64,000 nucleotides of DNA, taken from Flaccisagitta enflata. Lineage: Eukaryota > Chaetognatha > Sagittoidea > Aphragmophora. The position numbers and the translations under genes were made by a program. Shown here piece by piece: positions 55,440 to 64,000 of the stretch; the first letter of the stretch is position 1; each line of letters begins with the position of its first letter. The stretch covers positions 11,718,001 through 11,782,000 of the forward strand of contig OZ231126.1 of assembly GCA_965153355.1 (NCBI GenBank), in the 5' to 3' direction. Below the pieces are notes generated by a model. The model did not search any database and was not told the DNA's origin. It saw only the letters and a list, made by a program, of their open reading frames with translations.

Positions 55440-55770
55440 TAAGTGGTCAGCGGTACCCGATGCCCTTACAATGAGGGGCAGCGGCCCCATAGGGACAGAT
55501 AACCTATGCTTATGAGCATGGGGAACCATGGATTTAAGGTTTTAGGCAAGGATATGGGTCTTAGGGTTGCAATTCTGGCCTTGGGGTTGAAATACGGGCC
55601 TGAAGGCTGAGATTTAAATCTTGTGGCTGGGTTTTGGCCTCCAAGCTGAGTTTTGGTCTCCAAGGCTAGGATTTGCATATCCAAGGCTAGGATTTGATTC
55701 ACCAGGGGTGGTAGTGGGGGGGGGAAACCCCTAATATTTAAGTCCCAAAGACCTTTAGTGCAGTAGTTCA
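55440..55770. mobile_element. GGCC-ended element, left part
   Basis: Outer module agtggtcagcggtacccgatgcc, then ggggcagcggccccataggg and cagataacctatgctt, then an array of about 20 bp (gggttgaaatacgggcctga). The right terminus is missing. Confidence 0.6.
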
Positions 55771-55810
55771 TAGCAGTTTTCCTTCATTTGTCTGTCTATT
55801 CTTCTGTCTA

Positions 55811-56383
55811 CTATTTTAGAAATAAAAAGGTTTCCGCACAATTTCACGTATATCTCAGACCAGAATCAACAAATCATCAAAAAATTGGTGAGATTATCAA
55901 AGCCCTTCAAATCTGCAAGCAATCTGCGCATATCGCATCTCTATAACTCATTCAGTCATTGCATTCAAAAGTTATTCAACTTTGAATGAAATGTTTCAAT
56001 TTCGTTCTACACAATCTTCCAATGATAACACATCCTTCTAAACGCATTGAGCTAGACAGATGAGGTTTGTGTAGACTGCTTGCAAATTTGGTGGGCTACA
56101 TTTATGTCACCCATCTTTTTATGATTTGTGGAATCTCTTCGGAGCTATCAGTTTAAACGTAGCAAAAGAAAAGATCAAGAAAATCCCTGGAAAGATCTGG
56201 AACGCCATCTCTCCAGAGTACTTAGGGAAGCTCTGCAAACTGCTTCTCTGATGAATAGCGGCAGTGATTCAGTCAAAGGAGGCTAACATTAAATATTTAT
56301 AGATTTGCAATTAATTTGTGTTCATTTTTACGTCAATAAATAGACTAATGCTATATGTAGAAACCTTTTTATTTCTAAGATAG
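55811..56383. mobile_element. Small Tc1/mariner element with decayed transposase
   Basis: Terminal inverted repeats CTATTTTAGAAATAAAAAGG and CCTTTTTATTTCTAAGATAG, flanked by TA at 55809-55810 and 56384-56385. Inside, the + frame at 56102-56251 keeps a piece resembling the C-terminus of Tc1-type transposases. The rest of the transposase cannot be read. Confidence 0.7.
56102..56251 (+). pseudogene. Tc1-like transposase C-terminal remnant
   Basis: The frame reads HPSFYDLWNLFGAIS, then KEKIKKIPGKIWNAISPEYL and GKLCKLL to a stop. In Tc1-type transposases the last catalytic acid is followed by '..nlW..lk..v' and later 'W..isp..l.klv.smp'. The DLWNLFG and WNAISPEYLGKL pieces fit that spacing. It lies between TA-flanked inverted repeats, which supports the call. 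Confidence 0.5.
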
Positions 56384-56401
56384 TACGTAGCAATCTGTTC
56401 A

Positions 56402-56715
56402 TTTTTAGTCGCGTGCACATGACTCTACACCTTGGTCTGTCGGTCGGTTGGTCGGTTGGTCCCGTAACATTTTTAAATTTTTGACATTTTTTACTATTCT
56501 TTAGCATTTTTTAAAATTTTCTAACATTTTTTTGGAATTTTCTGATATTTTCAGCTTTTTGACATTTTTTAATCGTTTTAACATTTTGTAATATTTTTTT
56601 CACATTTTTTCACATTTTTAATACTTTTTAACATTTTTCAACATTTCTTTACATTTCTTAACATTTTGTTTGTCATTTCCAGAGGCACGCAACTGTTGCC
56701 CTCTTGGGGTCGTTC
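56402..56715 (+). mobile_element. HP-A hairpin element with acattttt core
   Basis: TTTTTAGTCGCGTGCACATGACTC, tacaccttggtctgtcgg and gtcggttggtc, then a degenerate aacatttttta repeat (56463-56665), then ggcacgcaactgttgccctcttgggg as a weak distal end. Confidence 0.6.
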
Positions 56716-56730
56716 TGGCTCTTTGTCACG

Positions 56731-56812
<82 letters not shown>
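56731..56812. repeat. CT microsatellite
   Basis: About 40 CT units with one CTCC break, directly after the HP-A element. Confidence 0.95.
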
Positions 56813-56814
<2 letters not shown>

Positions 56815-56839
56815 ACTCAACCAAAGCTCATGAAACACT

Positions 56840-56940
56840 GTTTTCCGTCAGACTGTGTCTGTTGGTGGGTTGGTCAGTCGGTTGGTTGGTTAACGCATTT
56901 GTTTGACGATCCACATGTCACACCTTTTTGGCCTTGTTTT
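56840..56940 (+). mobile_element. HP-D distal half
   Basis: gactgtgtctgttggtgggtt, gttaacgcatttgtttgacgatccacatgtcacacc and tttttggccttgtttt. It matches the HP-D order at 45923-46054 but lacks the hairpin end, where a CT tract stands instead. Confidence 0.55.
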
Positions 56941-57429
56941 CTTTATGAGCACCTAATTTGTAAGAATATCAAGGCATGGAAGCACTCCCAAATTAATAAT
57001 ATTGTAGCTTTTTCATTGGTAGCCATCTTTATCTCTTTTGAAGGCTTCGGCCAAAAAATGATGTTCTTATAAAAAAACGAAGTGTAATTGATCCTCATTT
57101 CTAGTGAAAACTGGAAACAAGCCCAATCAGGCAACACTACATTCTGCATTAATTTCTCATCCAAAAGAATTTTTCATCATTAGAGGTCTAGTGTAAGCGA
57201 TGGTTTGCAGTTGTTTTCAACCATAGGAAAATTTTTCCGCGTTTATCTCACAACACCTCATGATTTAGTCACCTTTTTAAACATGAATAAGCTTTTTCAC
57301 CGTATATGGTCCATCGTACTCTATACGCCACCGATCTAGGCGTTCTTGGTCTTGTTTGACGGAGATTTGATTTCTCTCGCTCAACTTTAACTGTCATTAT
57401 TTTCTTCTTAGGGGCCTAAAGCCCGCTCC

Positions 57430-58005
57430 ATATTGAGATTTTTTTGAAAAAAAGTGAGGTGCAATCAACAGGAAATTTTGATTTGCCTAGATCCAAAATC
57501 TTGTATTTTCACTTTTTTCAAAAAACTTAGATAATTTTTATGTCGCGCGTCAAGGACTTAAAAAAAAAAATCACAAAATATTTTTTTGAAAAATGGTTTT
57601 CAAAAGTGGGGTGCAATCAATAGGAAATTGTTTGATTTGCCTAGATCCAAAATCCTACATTTTCATTTTTTTTTCAGAAAACTTAAAAAAAATTTTTGTC
57701 CCGCGTCAGGGACTTAAAAAAAAAATCATAAAATATTTTTTTGAAAAATGATTTTTGAAAGTGGGGTGCTATCAATAGGAAATTGTTTGATTTGCCTAGA
57801 TCCAAAATCTTGTATTTTCATTTTTTTCAAAAAACTTTGAAATTTTTTTGTATCACGCGTCAGGGACTTAGAAAAAAAAATCACAAAATATTTTTTTGAA
57901 AAAAGGTTTTCAAATGTGGGGTGCAATTGATAGGAAATTGTTTTATTCGCCTAGATCCAAAACCTGTAAAATTACTTTTTTCAAAAAATTCAAAAATTTG
58001 ATTGG
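57430..58005. repeat. Four tandem units of about 155 bp
   Basis: gtggggtgcaatcaatagga (or close variants) recurs near 57446, 57608, 57762 and 57917. Each is followed by tttgcctagatccaaaatc and cgcgtcagggacttaaaaaa. Related to the array-like repeats elsewhere in style but not in sequence. Confidence 0.85.
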
Positions 58006-58197
58006 GGGCGAGTTCAAAGAAAAAACAGAAAAAAAGAACGTCGGTTTTCTCTTTTACTTTTTAAGTATGAAAAAGGCCGTAACTTCTAAACTATTGATGC
58101 GATTGTCCTGAAATTTGAAATACCAGCTGACGTCATGCTTCTCGACGTATGAGCTAAAAATCTCAATTGTGAACTGTTGTAAAGTTGGGCGCACTTC

Positions 58198-58245
58198 TTT
58201 GCCTACCTACAGGTCATCGGCCCTTTGGAGCCGCTGCCTAAAAAG
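58198..58245. mobile_element. Fragment of a GGCC-ended element
   Basis: acaggtcatcggccctttgg, then agccgctgcctaaaaa. A solo right terminus directly before an HP-B element. Confidence 0.5.
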
Positions 58246-58247
58246 GT

Positions 58248-58387
58248 ATTTTTAGTTGCGGACACGCAACTCTATAAGAGGCTTTATCCGTCCGTCCGTC
58301 CGTCCATTGTTCCATCCGTCCGTCCATCAGCACGAGTCGAAAAATGGGAAAACGCGCATATCCGCCCCTGCCCACCCGCCCGCAACT

Positions 58388-58466
<79 letters not shown>

Positions 58467-58538
58467 TCTTGCGCGCGCTTAAAATAAAGCTTAGTCGCAG
58501 GAAAAAACACATCTATAGGTCAAATTTCGGCCTTGTTA
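58248..58538 (+). mobile_element. HP-B hairpin element split by a CT tract
   Basis: TTTTTAGTTGCGGACACGCAACTC, tataagaggctttatccg, GTCC units, cagcacgagtcgaaaaatgg and the inner site cccgCCCGCAACTggt. A CT tract (58389-58463) follows, and after it tcggccttgtt. The tract has grown exactly after the inner site, so the short distal tail is detached. Confidence 0.7.
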
Positions 58539-58625
58539 GTCGGTCTCACTTTTTCGGCGTTAGCTTTTTCGGCGTAACAGGCGGTTTTTGTATTGCTGCT
58601 CCTGCCCAAAAGCTTGAGTTAACCT

Positions 58626-58800
58626 TTTTTGGGCAGTGGCCCCGAAGGGGTAGATGACCTATGCTTTCACACACATGGGGGATTTTCTACTCCTCCTTCT
58701 TCTCATCCGTCCATCCCCCCTCTGACTCAGATGCTAGCCTCGAGGCCCAAATCCTAGCCTCGAGGCCCAAATCCCAGCCCAAAAAAACATAAAAAAAAGT
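58626..58800. mobile_element. GGCC-ended element, left part
   Basis: gggcagtggccccgaagggg, tagatgacctatgctttcac and catgggggattttct, then three aaatcctagcctcgaggccc units. No right end. Confidence 0.6.
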
Positions 58801-58828
58801 GACCCATTTTACCCCACTTCACCATATA

Positions 58829-59113
58829 CAGTCAGCGGACAAAACATTATAGGTATTTATATCATACTGTAAACAAAATATTATATGCAACAACCAGTGG
58901 TTTAAATAACATCCGGCTGTGATGTTACAAAATTTTTGCATTACAGCCGGCTGTAATTCTAACAACCCGTTGTTTAATACAACATTTTGTTTGTTACAGC
59001 CGGCTATAACTTGAGCAACTGATTGTTGCATATAATATTTTGTTTTTGAGCAGTATATTAGATAGAAGCCAGTGGTATGATATATATACCTAAAGTGTTT
59101 TGTCCACTGACTG
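58829..59113. mobile_element. Tc1/mariner-type MITE, 285 bp
   Basis: Ends CAGTCAGCGGACAAAACATT and (inverted) CAGTCAGTGGACAAAACACT, flanked by TA at 58827-58828 and 59114-59115. Further inverted blocks inside (gcaacaaccagtgg with ctgattgttgc; a palindromic ccggctgtaa motif three times) let it fold almost entirely. Non-coding. Confidence 0.9.
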
Positions 59114-59444
59114 TAAAGTTGCATAGCACGCGACATAGAAGTACAAAGAGCTATGGACTGTAATGTCATAAAACGCTTTCAATTAAAACGCTGTTTGTTT
59201 GCATGTGTAGTTTTGAAAGAAAATCAGGGGTTGTAATTTTTGCATGCAAAGCAGTAATGTATTCATTTAAAGGAAGAGTGATATGGTTCATTTTGTGTTT
59301 GGCAGACAAACAGACGATCCAAAGCAGCTGGTTCATTTGCATTTTTTGAAAACAGAGTGTCTCTTGTTGCGATGTTGTTGGGCCGGTCGACTTTTTTTTA
59401 TTTTCTATATTGTTGGCACGTATTTAATGCTAAACCTGACAGGT

Positions 59445-59800
59445 CGCCGAAGGGCAATATGTGGTCAGCGATACCCATTTTCCTGCTTTGCATGGTTGTA
59501 AATTGGAATGAGAGGAAGCAGGGCAGCGGCCCAGAAGGGGACAATGTCCTGTAGAAAACAGGGGGACTTCCGTTTGTTCGTTCAACAGTCCCCCCAGGCT
59601 CGCTCAGCCTAACATCTGCCCTCTTGGGGCTTGAATCTGAGAGAGCAGGTTTCAGGCTCGAGAGGGCAGATTTCAGGCCTGAGAGGGCAGATTCAAGGCC
59701 TGGCTGGATAAATTTCAGGCCTGATTGTAGATTTCAGGTCTGAGAGGAAGGATTTCAGGCCTGAGAGTACAGATTTCAGGCCTAAGAGGGCAGGGAGGGC
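59445..59800. mobile_element. GGCC-ended element, left part
   Basis: Outer module gtcgccgaagggcaatatgt, ggtcagcgatacccattttc and ctgctttgcatggttg, then gcagggcagcggcccagaag and acaatgtcctgtagaaaac. A ttcaggcctgagagggcaga array (59640-59800) follows. The outer module is the inverse of the one at 7770-7845, showing that the terminal repeats are at least 100 bp. Confidence 0.7.
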
Positions 59801-59863
59801 ACTTTGGCTGAAATTGCTAATTCCGAGGAAAAAAAATGAAGGATTTTTCATGAATTTTTCTTT

Positions 59864-60115
59864 TTGATATCTCTTACTGTGAGGAGGAGAGAAAAAAAAA
59901 GGAGTTGCTTTCTTTTAGAGGGGTTCATTAAACGCTTGCGACCACTAAATTCAGAAATCTATTGGATTTCTTTATCATCATTTTTGGAGAACCTGTTAAA
60001 AAGAAATAATTTGATTGCCCGCGATGGAAACGAATCTCACGCCGCTGAGGTTGCAAGCGCGCTTACAGCCGAGAAAGTCATTGAATATAATCCCGTTGTT
60101 ATTTGTTATATTTGA
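59864..60115 (+). other. Open frame of uncertain nature
   Basis: The frame ends in a stretch with protein-like composition (ENLLKRNNLIARDGNESHAA, then EVASALTAEKVIEY). I recognise no family, and the first third looks non-coding. No splice-site pair supports it as an exon. Confidence 0.15.
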
Positions 60116-60217
60116 CTTTTTTCCCGATCACAGAAAGACTGACAGAAAGACTGACAAACCAACCAGATGGATGGACTGATGGATAGACAAAGTATTTGCA
60201 AAACGCATCCGCAAATA

Positions 60218-60380
60218 AACAAGGCCAGATACACGGCAACACAGTCGCGGATGGTTGGGCAGGAGCAATAAAGCGAAAACCGTTCGGAATTAAAAAAATT
60301 GACGGACAGACAGACTGACCGACCTATCGACCTACCGACCGACAGGGCAGAGTGTAGAGTCGCGTGTCCGCGACTAAAAA
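60218..60380 (-). mobile_element. Short HP-A-type element (GCGGAC subtype)
   Basis: aacaaggccagatacacggc, the inner site cagtCGCGGAtggttgg and gacagacagactgaccg units, then agagtcgcgtgtccgcgactaaaaac. It is a close relative of 6062-6228, with one change in the inner site. Confidence 0.75.
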
Positions 60381-60449
60381 CTAAATCTATCCCTTGTTGG
60401 TATGACTTTCTATCTCTTGCCAGCGTAAACAACAGACAGAGAGGCATTA

Positions 60450-61290
60450 GAATTAATACCTCTAGTTACTTCAGGTTAGTTTAAGTCCCCGACTGGGTAT
60501 TAAAGCTAGTGACTCAGTTGAGTAATTAGGCCTAATTACCATATCATTTTGAAGCTTCATTTGGCTATCTAGGGGGTGAGTCCGAGTTGAAATGAATTCA
60601 CCCATAAGACGCCCTTAGCAAGATATACTTCTGGCATGATTTTTGGAAAAATTACCAGACCCTCATCATCGACATTTTTCTTGACCATTTTTTATGTGAG
60701 GTCCACAAACATGCCAGATTTGGCAAAACATGTTAAAATTGGTATCAAAATGAAGCCTACGTCAGGGGCTTTCCACTAATACGTCGCTTATTATGTTTGA
60801 CTTAAGTTAACATGGCAAACGCACGGCTAGAAGAAAGCACAAAAATGCAGGTAATTAGTTCTACTACCTTTGTCACTCCCCAGCTGTATGACTTCGGTAT
60901 CAATGTCCAATGCTCTCATTGAGCATATTTGACCTAGTTTCGATAGGACTGAGTGAGATTTGCAAAAAAAAATTTGAATATCAATGATCTATTCAAAGAA
61001 AATGCTAATTTTGGCTATTTGAAGCTATTGTTGGCCTGGTTTTGGCCTGTTATGATCCCCATAGCAATGTCCAAAGCTCTTAATAAGTGTATTTGTCCTA
61101 GTTCTGAGCTAATTGAGAGTGATTGGCAAAAAATTTTAAATAACACTGATATTTTGGAAAAAAATACTGTTTTTGGCTGTTTTGGGTTATTTTTGGCCTG
61201 TTATTGGCAATACACTGTCCCTGTATGGCTGCAAAGTTCTTGTAAACTGTATATTCACTTCAGTTTTTATTAGATTTGATTAAAAAATAC
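60450..61290 (+). mobile_element. Element with gattttggc-type inner units (left half)
   Basis: The stretch up to 60900 is the inverse of 49262-49760 (gagtccgagttgaaatgaattc; taagttaacatggcaaacgc; aggtaattag; tccccagctgta). It is followed by the inner units in direct orientation (gacctagtttcgataggact; ttggcctgttatgatcccc). See 48740-49800. Confidence 0.6.
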
Positions 61291-61509
61291 AACCAGGTAA
61301 CGATAGTGTACTTCAAATAGCCAAAAAATGCATTTTTACCAAAAAAATTGCAAAAAAATGGATTTTTGAAAGGGGGGCCAAAAAAATATCCCAAAATGGA
61401 GGTCAGATTTGTGTTCAGCACAAAAAAATATGTCAGAGTAGTGAAGTTCCAGAGTTTTTTGGCAATTTTGACTCTACACTTCCTTAAGCTACCTGACTAG
61501 AAAACAAAA

Positions 61510-61690
61510 TCTGCAAAATTCTGTTTGAGTGTTCTCGCGTGAAAGTCTAAGTTTGCATAGAAATGCACAAAATCAAAAAAATAAACACATGGCCCTGTTC
61601 TACATTCACTAGAGATCACAGCCATGTTCTTGGAAATGCAAAATTTGACTCGTGGAGGCAGTCTTAGACTTTCACGTCCAAGAAATAATA
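61510..61690. repeat. Hairpin repeat related to 12633-12776
   Basis: cgcgtgaaagtctaag on the left mirrors cttagactttcacg on the right. The loop has acacatggccctgttct and agccatgttcttgg. The loop words recur in the hairpin at 12633 and, more distantly, in the element at 851-1462. Confidence 0.6.
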
Positions 61691-62297
61691 TTTTCAAAAG
61701 CTCTCACTCTTGATGTTTTTTCTGGAGTCAGGTCAAAATAAGCGGAAAAAAACTTTCGGGAGGGTGAATTTTTGAGACCTAATGATGGTCAGGGTTCCAA
61801 CTGACGAAGATTAAATGGCGGTTTTGTGTTTGAGTGACTTATGATATTACAATACCTCAAAATTCCCTGACTTCTTTGATTATGCAAATTGGCTTCGCAA
61901 CCAGAGGGAGATACATATTTTTAGGGATTTTTGCTTTTTGGCTGGGAGTAAATACCAGCAAACGAAAGAAGTCGTACCGTAGGTCTATGGCACCGCCCAT
62001 GACCGGTCATTTAGTCTTTGGGTCTATATCATACAAAGAAAATATGATATCACACTCAAGAGGTAGGAAAATGTCGCAACGCTAGATTCTCCCTTTGGTG
62101 GAATTTCCCAAAGAGGTTTTTGCTATTTCCATCTTGTTTCTGGACTTAGAATCGGTTCAAGCATGTCGATAGGTACCTTAGCTATTCCCCCACTGGTGTA
62201 AAGGATGGAGGGAACAAAACGGAAAAGATTTAAGTGTGTTTTACACCTAAAAACTTGATGAAAAAATTGTTTTGTGATCGTCAACACTGCGACTTAT
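61691..62297. other. Unassigned sequence
   Basis: No gene, element border or tandem repeat recognised. An 83-codon + frame at 61834-62085 has no motif. Confidence 0.35.
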
Positions 62298-62322
62298 AGA
62301 GTCGCGTGTCCGCGACTAAAAA
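62298..62322 (-). mobile_element. Solo HP hairpin end
   Basis: agagtcgcgtgtccgcgact followed by aaaaac; the family's terminal palindrome without a GTCC tract or distal end nearby. Confidence 0.55.
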
Positions 62323-63071
62323 CCGAATAAAAGTTTATCCGTTTTCCGAAGCGGGAAGCTAGAACTAGAAGCCAGAATGCGGAAAACTTTAATGTTGATG
62401 TCAACAACTTGTTAACTTTGTCACAGTGTTAGGGACAAACGGACTGAGAGTCCGACCAACGGACGAAAAGGCTGATCAACGGATAGACCAACGAAAAGAC
62501 CTGACTTAAGAAGTCGCATTAAGCTAAATACTAAATGAGGGCGCCTCTTAACTTTTGGGTCACGTCACGATCATTTCTCAAACAATCACAGTCCGAAAGA
62601 ATCAATTGATATTGTAAACATCTTTCCTACGTCATGAAATTACGAGAAGGAAAATAGGAAAAAGACTATTTCAACAACGGTAACAATTTTTTGAATAACC
62701 GGTTTTTGCATTATAACCCCTGCCTCTCCGCAGGTTGTTCTATAAAATATGTGCTTGGTTTACCAACCTCTCACAATGATGCGCTGTCATGTTCGTTTAC
62801 AATGAATATCTATTCAAACCGCAAAAAGTGAGGGTAATGTTATTGAGGCATGAAGCTATTTCGCAGGAGCACCGGTTACATATATAAACATTAACCAGCT
62901 CCCTGTACGTACCAACCTAGACTTACTTAGTCGCCTGCGGATGGGCAGATGTAGTGATGATATATGTGAATCAAGCATTTGGATATATTTAACGATATGT
63001 TCACAACCCTTAACAGCCAAATGATCTGCTTTGGTTGCTATACTTCATATGATCATATCATACATCTGGGA
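62323..63071. other. Region upstream of the second E-NTPDase copy
   Basis: It contains loose ggacaaacggactgagagtccgaccaacgg tetramer debris (62430-62510) and an HP-like phrase (tagtcgcctgcggatgggcag, 62929-62949). There is no CT tract like that upstream of copy 1, and no exon. Confidence 0.35.
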
Positions 63072-63125
63072 TCGACCGACAGACGGACACAGCCTATTAC
63101 AGAGATGCGAGGACGCATCTAAAAA
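63072..63125 (-). mobile_element. HP hairpin end just upstream of a start codon
   Basis: On the minus strand: TTTTTAGATGCGTCCTCGCATC, tctgtaataggctgtgtccg and gtctgtcgg. It is truncated after about 54 bp. It ends 37 bp before the start codon of the next gene and would lie in its leader or promoter. Confidence 0.65.
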
Positions 63126-63162
63126 TCACCCACGTCTCTGTCTTAAGTATTGCCATTGGATC

Positions 63163-63343
63163 ATGAACTCGCCTCAAGTTCATCGTCCTCGTCGTCGTCT
63201 TAATCTGAGTCGTCGTCCTCCGTTAATGCGAAGTTTTTCGTCATTCTTTGTTCCTATGCTGCTGAGCAATTTCGTCTCGGTTGCTCTGATGAAGGATGCT
63301 TCCACGAAGAAGTTTGCAGTAATTGTGGATGCAGGAAGCTCGG
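63163..63343 (+). CDS. E-NTPDase paralogue, exon 1 (gene continues beyond the window)
   Basis: The ATG at 63163 opens MNSPQVHRPRRRLNLSRRPP, a basic N-terminal tail, then a hydrophobic stretch (FFVPMLLSNFVSVALM), then KKFAVIVDAGSS, ACR1. The exon is cut at tcgG|gtatgt, the same codon and phase as exon 1 of the gene at 25967. The last twelve residues (KKFAVIVDAGSS) are identical in both genes, with several silent differences in the DNA. The N-terminal tails differ (Arg-rich here, Pro-rich there). The remaining exons lie past the end of the window. Confidence 0.85.
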
Positions 63344-63356
63344 GTATGTGACATTC

Positions 63357-63360
<4 letters not shown>

Positions 63361-63445
<85 letters not shown>
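63361..63445. repeat. CA microsatellite at the start of an intron
   Basis: About 42 CA units, beginning 18 bp after the exon 1 donor of the second E-NTPDase copy. Confidence 0.97.
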
Positions 63446-63449
<4 letters not shown>

Positions 63450-63694
63450 AGGATAACTATATATCTAAGAAACATAGAACCGACACCACACCCACTATTA
63501 CAAGAAAACCAAATTGCCAAAGCCGCGATCAACGGCGCGCGGGTACCATATATATGAAAAGTAACGAGTCCGCGTTTTATGAGATAGTAATGTGCTTGAC
63601 AACATTACTACTCAACCCTACTTTAATAAAGGATGAGCCTTTTATTTCATTGCGTTTAATCTGATCTATCACACCATCTCAAATTTCAAAAACA

Positions 63695-64000
63695 CTAATA
63701 GCAATATATCCCTTAAAATGTTTAATCGATATGAACAAAGTTACCCAAAATTGTTTCAAGGTGTGGAATATGTCCCTTTACATAACCAACCAAAAAATTT
63801 TTGATTGTCTTCAAAAAAAATAGTTACTTAAAAAACTGCAACATGCTATTTTACATTTACACATTAAAATTACTCAATGACATCCCCATCCCCAAACTTT
63901 TATATATAGTAGTCCATTTATATATTGTGATGTCTCTAGTAATTTATATTCATTTCATCACGCTTTATGGGACAAAATTTTATTAAATATAAAATGATTT
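63695..64000. mobile_element. Degenerate arm of the palindrome family
   Basis: aaggtgtggaatatgtccct, cataaccaaccaaaa, gacatccccatccccaaact, agtagtccat and catttcatcacgcttta occur in the same order as at 39190-39620. This is a shorter, diverged copy in the first intron of the second E-NTPDase gene, cut by the window end. Confidence 0.7.

Overview
This is a eukaryotic, almost certainly metazoan, window. It is AT-rich and dominated by non-coding interspersed and tandem repeats. The one recognisable host gene is split into ten or eleven short exons with GT/AG introns. The repeat style (very long CT, CA and GAAA tracts, many short DNA elements with TA duplications, GCGCCCC-rich MITEs) suggests a marine invertebrate, but the sequence alone does not fix the phylum. 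Nothing bacterial, no rRNA, no CRISPR and no tRNA that I could recognise is present.

Genes. An ecto-nucleoside triphosphate diphosphohydrolase (E-NTPDase, GDA1/CD39 family) lies on the + strand from 25967 to about 35695 or 37265. All five apyrase conserved regions can be read across exons with compatible splice phases. ACR4 carries Glu where the family has its metal-site Asp. A second first exon, coding for the same ACR1 end and cut by an intron at the same codon and phase, sits at 63163-63343. A tandem paralogue therefore begins there and runs off the window. The only other substantial coding remnant is a LINE-type ORF1-like reading frame (10487-11535) with one frameshift and no reverse transcriptase behind it.

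Layout. 1-17 kb: interspersed elements, including the ORF1 relic, a Tigger-like TA element holding nested insertions (12.1-14.4 kb), and several elements whose GGCC-rich ends face each other around a 'caggcct' minisatellite. 17.8-19.6 kb: a 13-bp minisatellite followed by an array of about 165-bp units. 20-25.8 kb: MITEs and simple repeats. 25.9-37.3 kb: the E-NTPDase gene, with introns full of microsatellites. 38.3-42.3 kb: a palindrome of about 4 kb bounded by TA. 42.5-63 kb: fold-back elements, a deep nest of insertions at 51.4-53.9 kb, a pure CT tract of about 330 bp, a small Tc1/mariner relic, and inverted copies of one large element. 63.1-64 kb: the second E-NTPDase first exon and a degenerate arm of the palindrome family.

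The most unusual signal is a set of related short elements (called HP here), of which I list about 30 copies. Each has one end of the form TTTTTAG plus a short palindrome, then a GTCC-rich tract, then a conserved other end (tatccGGCCTTGTT). The palindrome differs between subfamilies, and a copy complementary to its outer arm lies just inside the opposite end and changes with it. This covariation suggests a recognition structure formed by both ends, possibly a Helentron/HINE-like or otherwise undescribed non-autonomous family.
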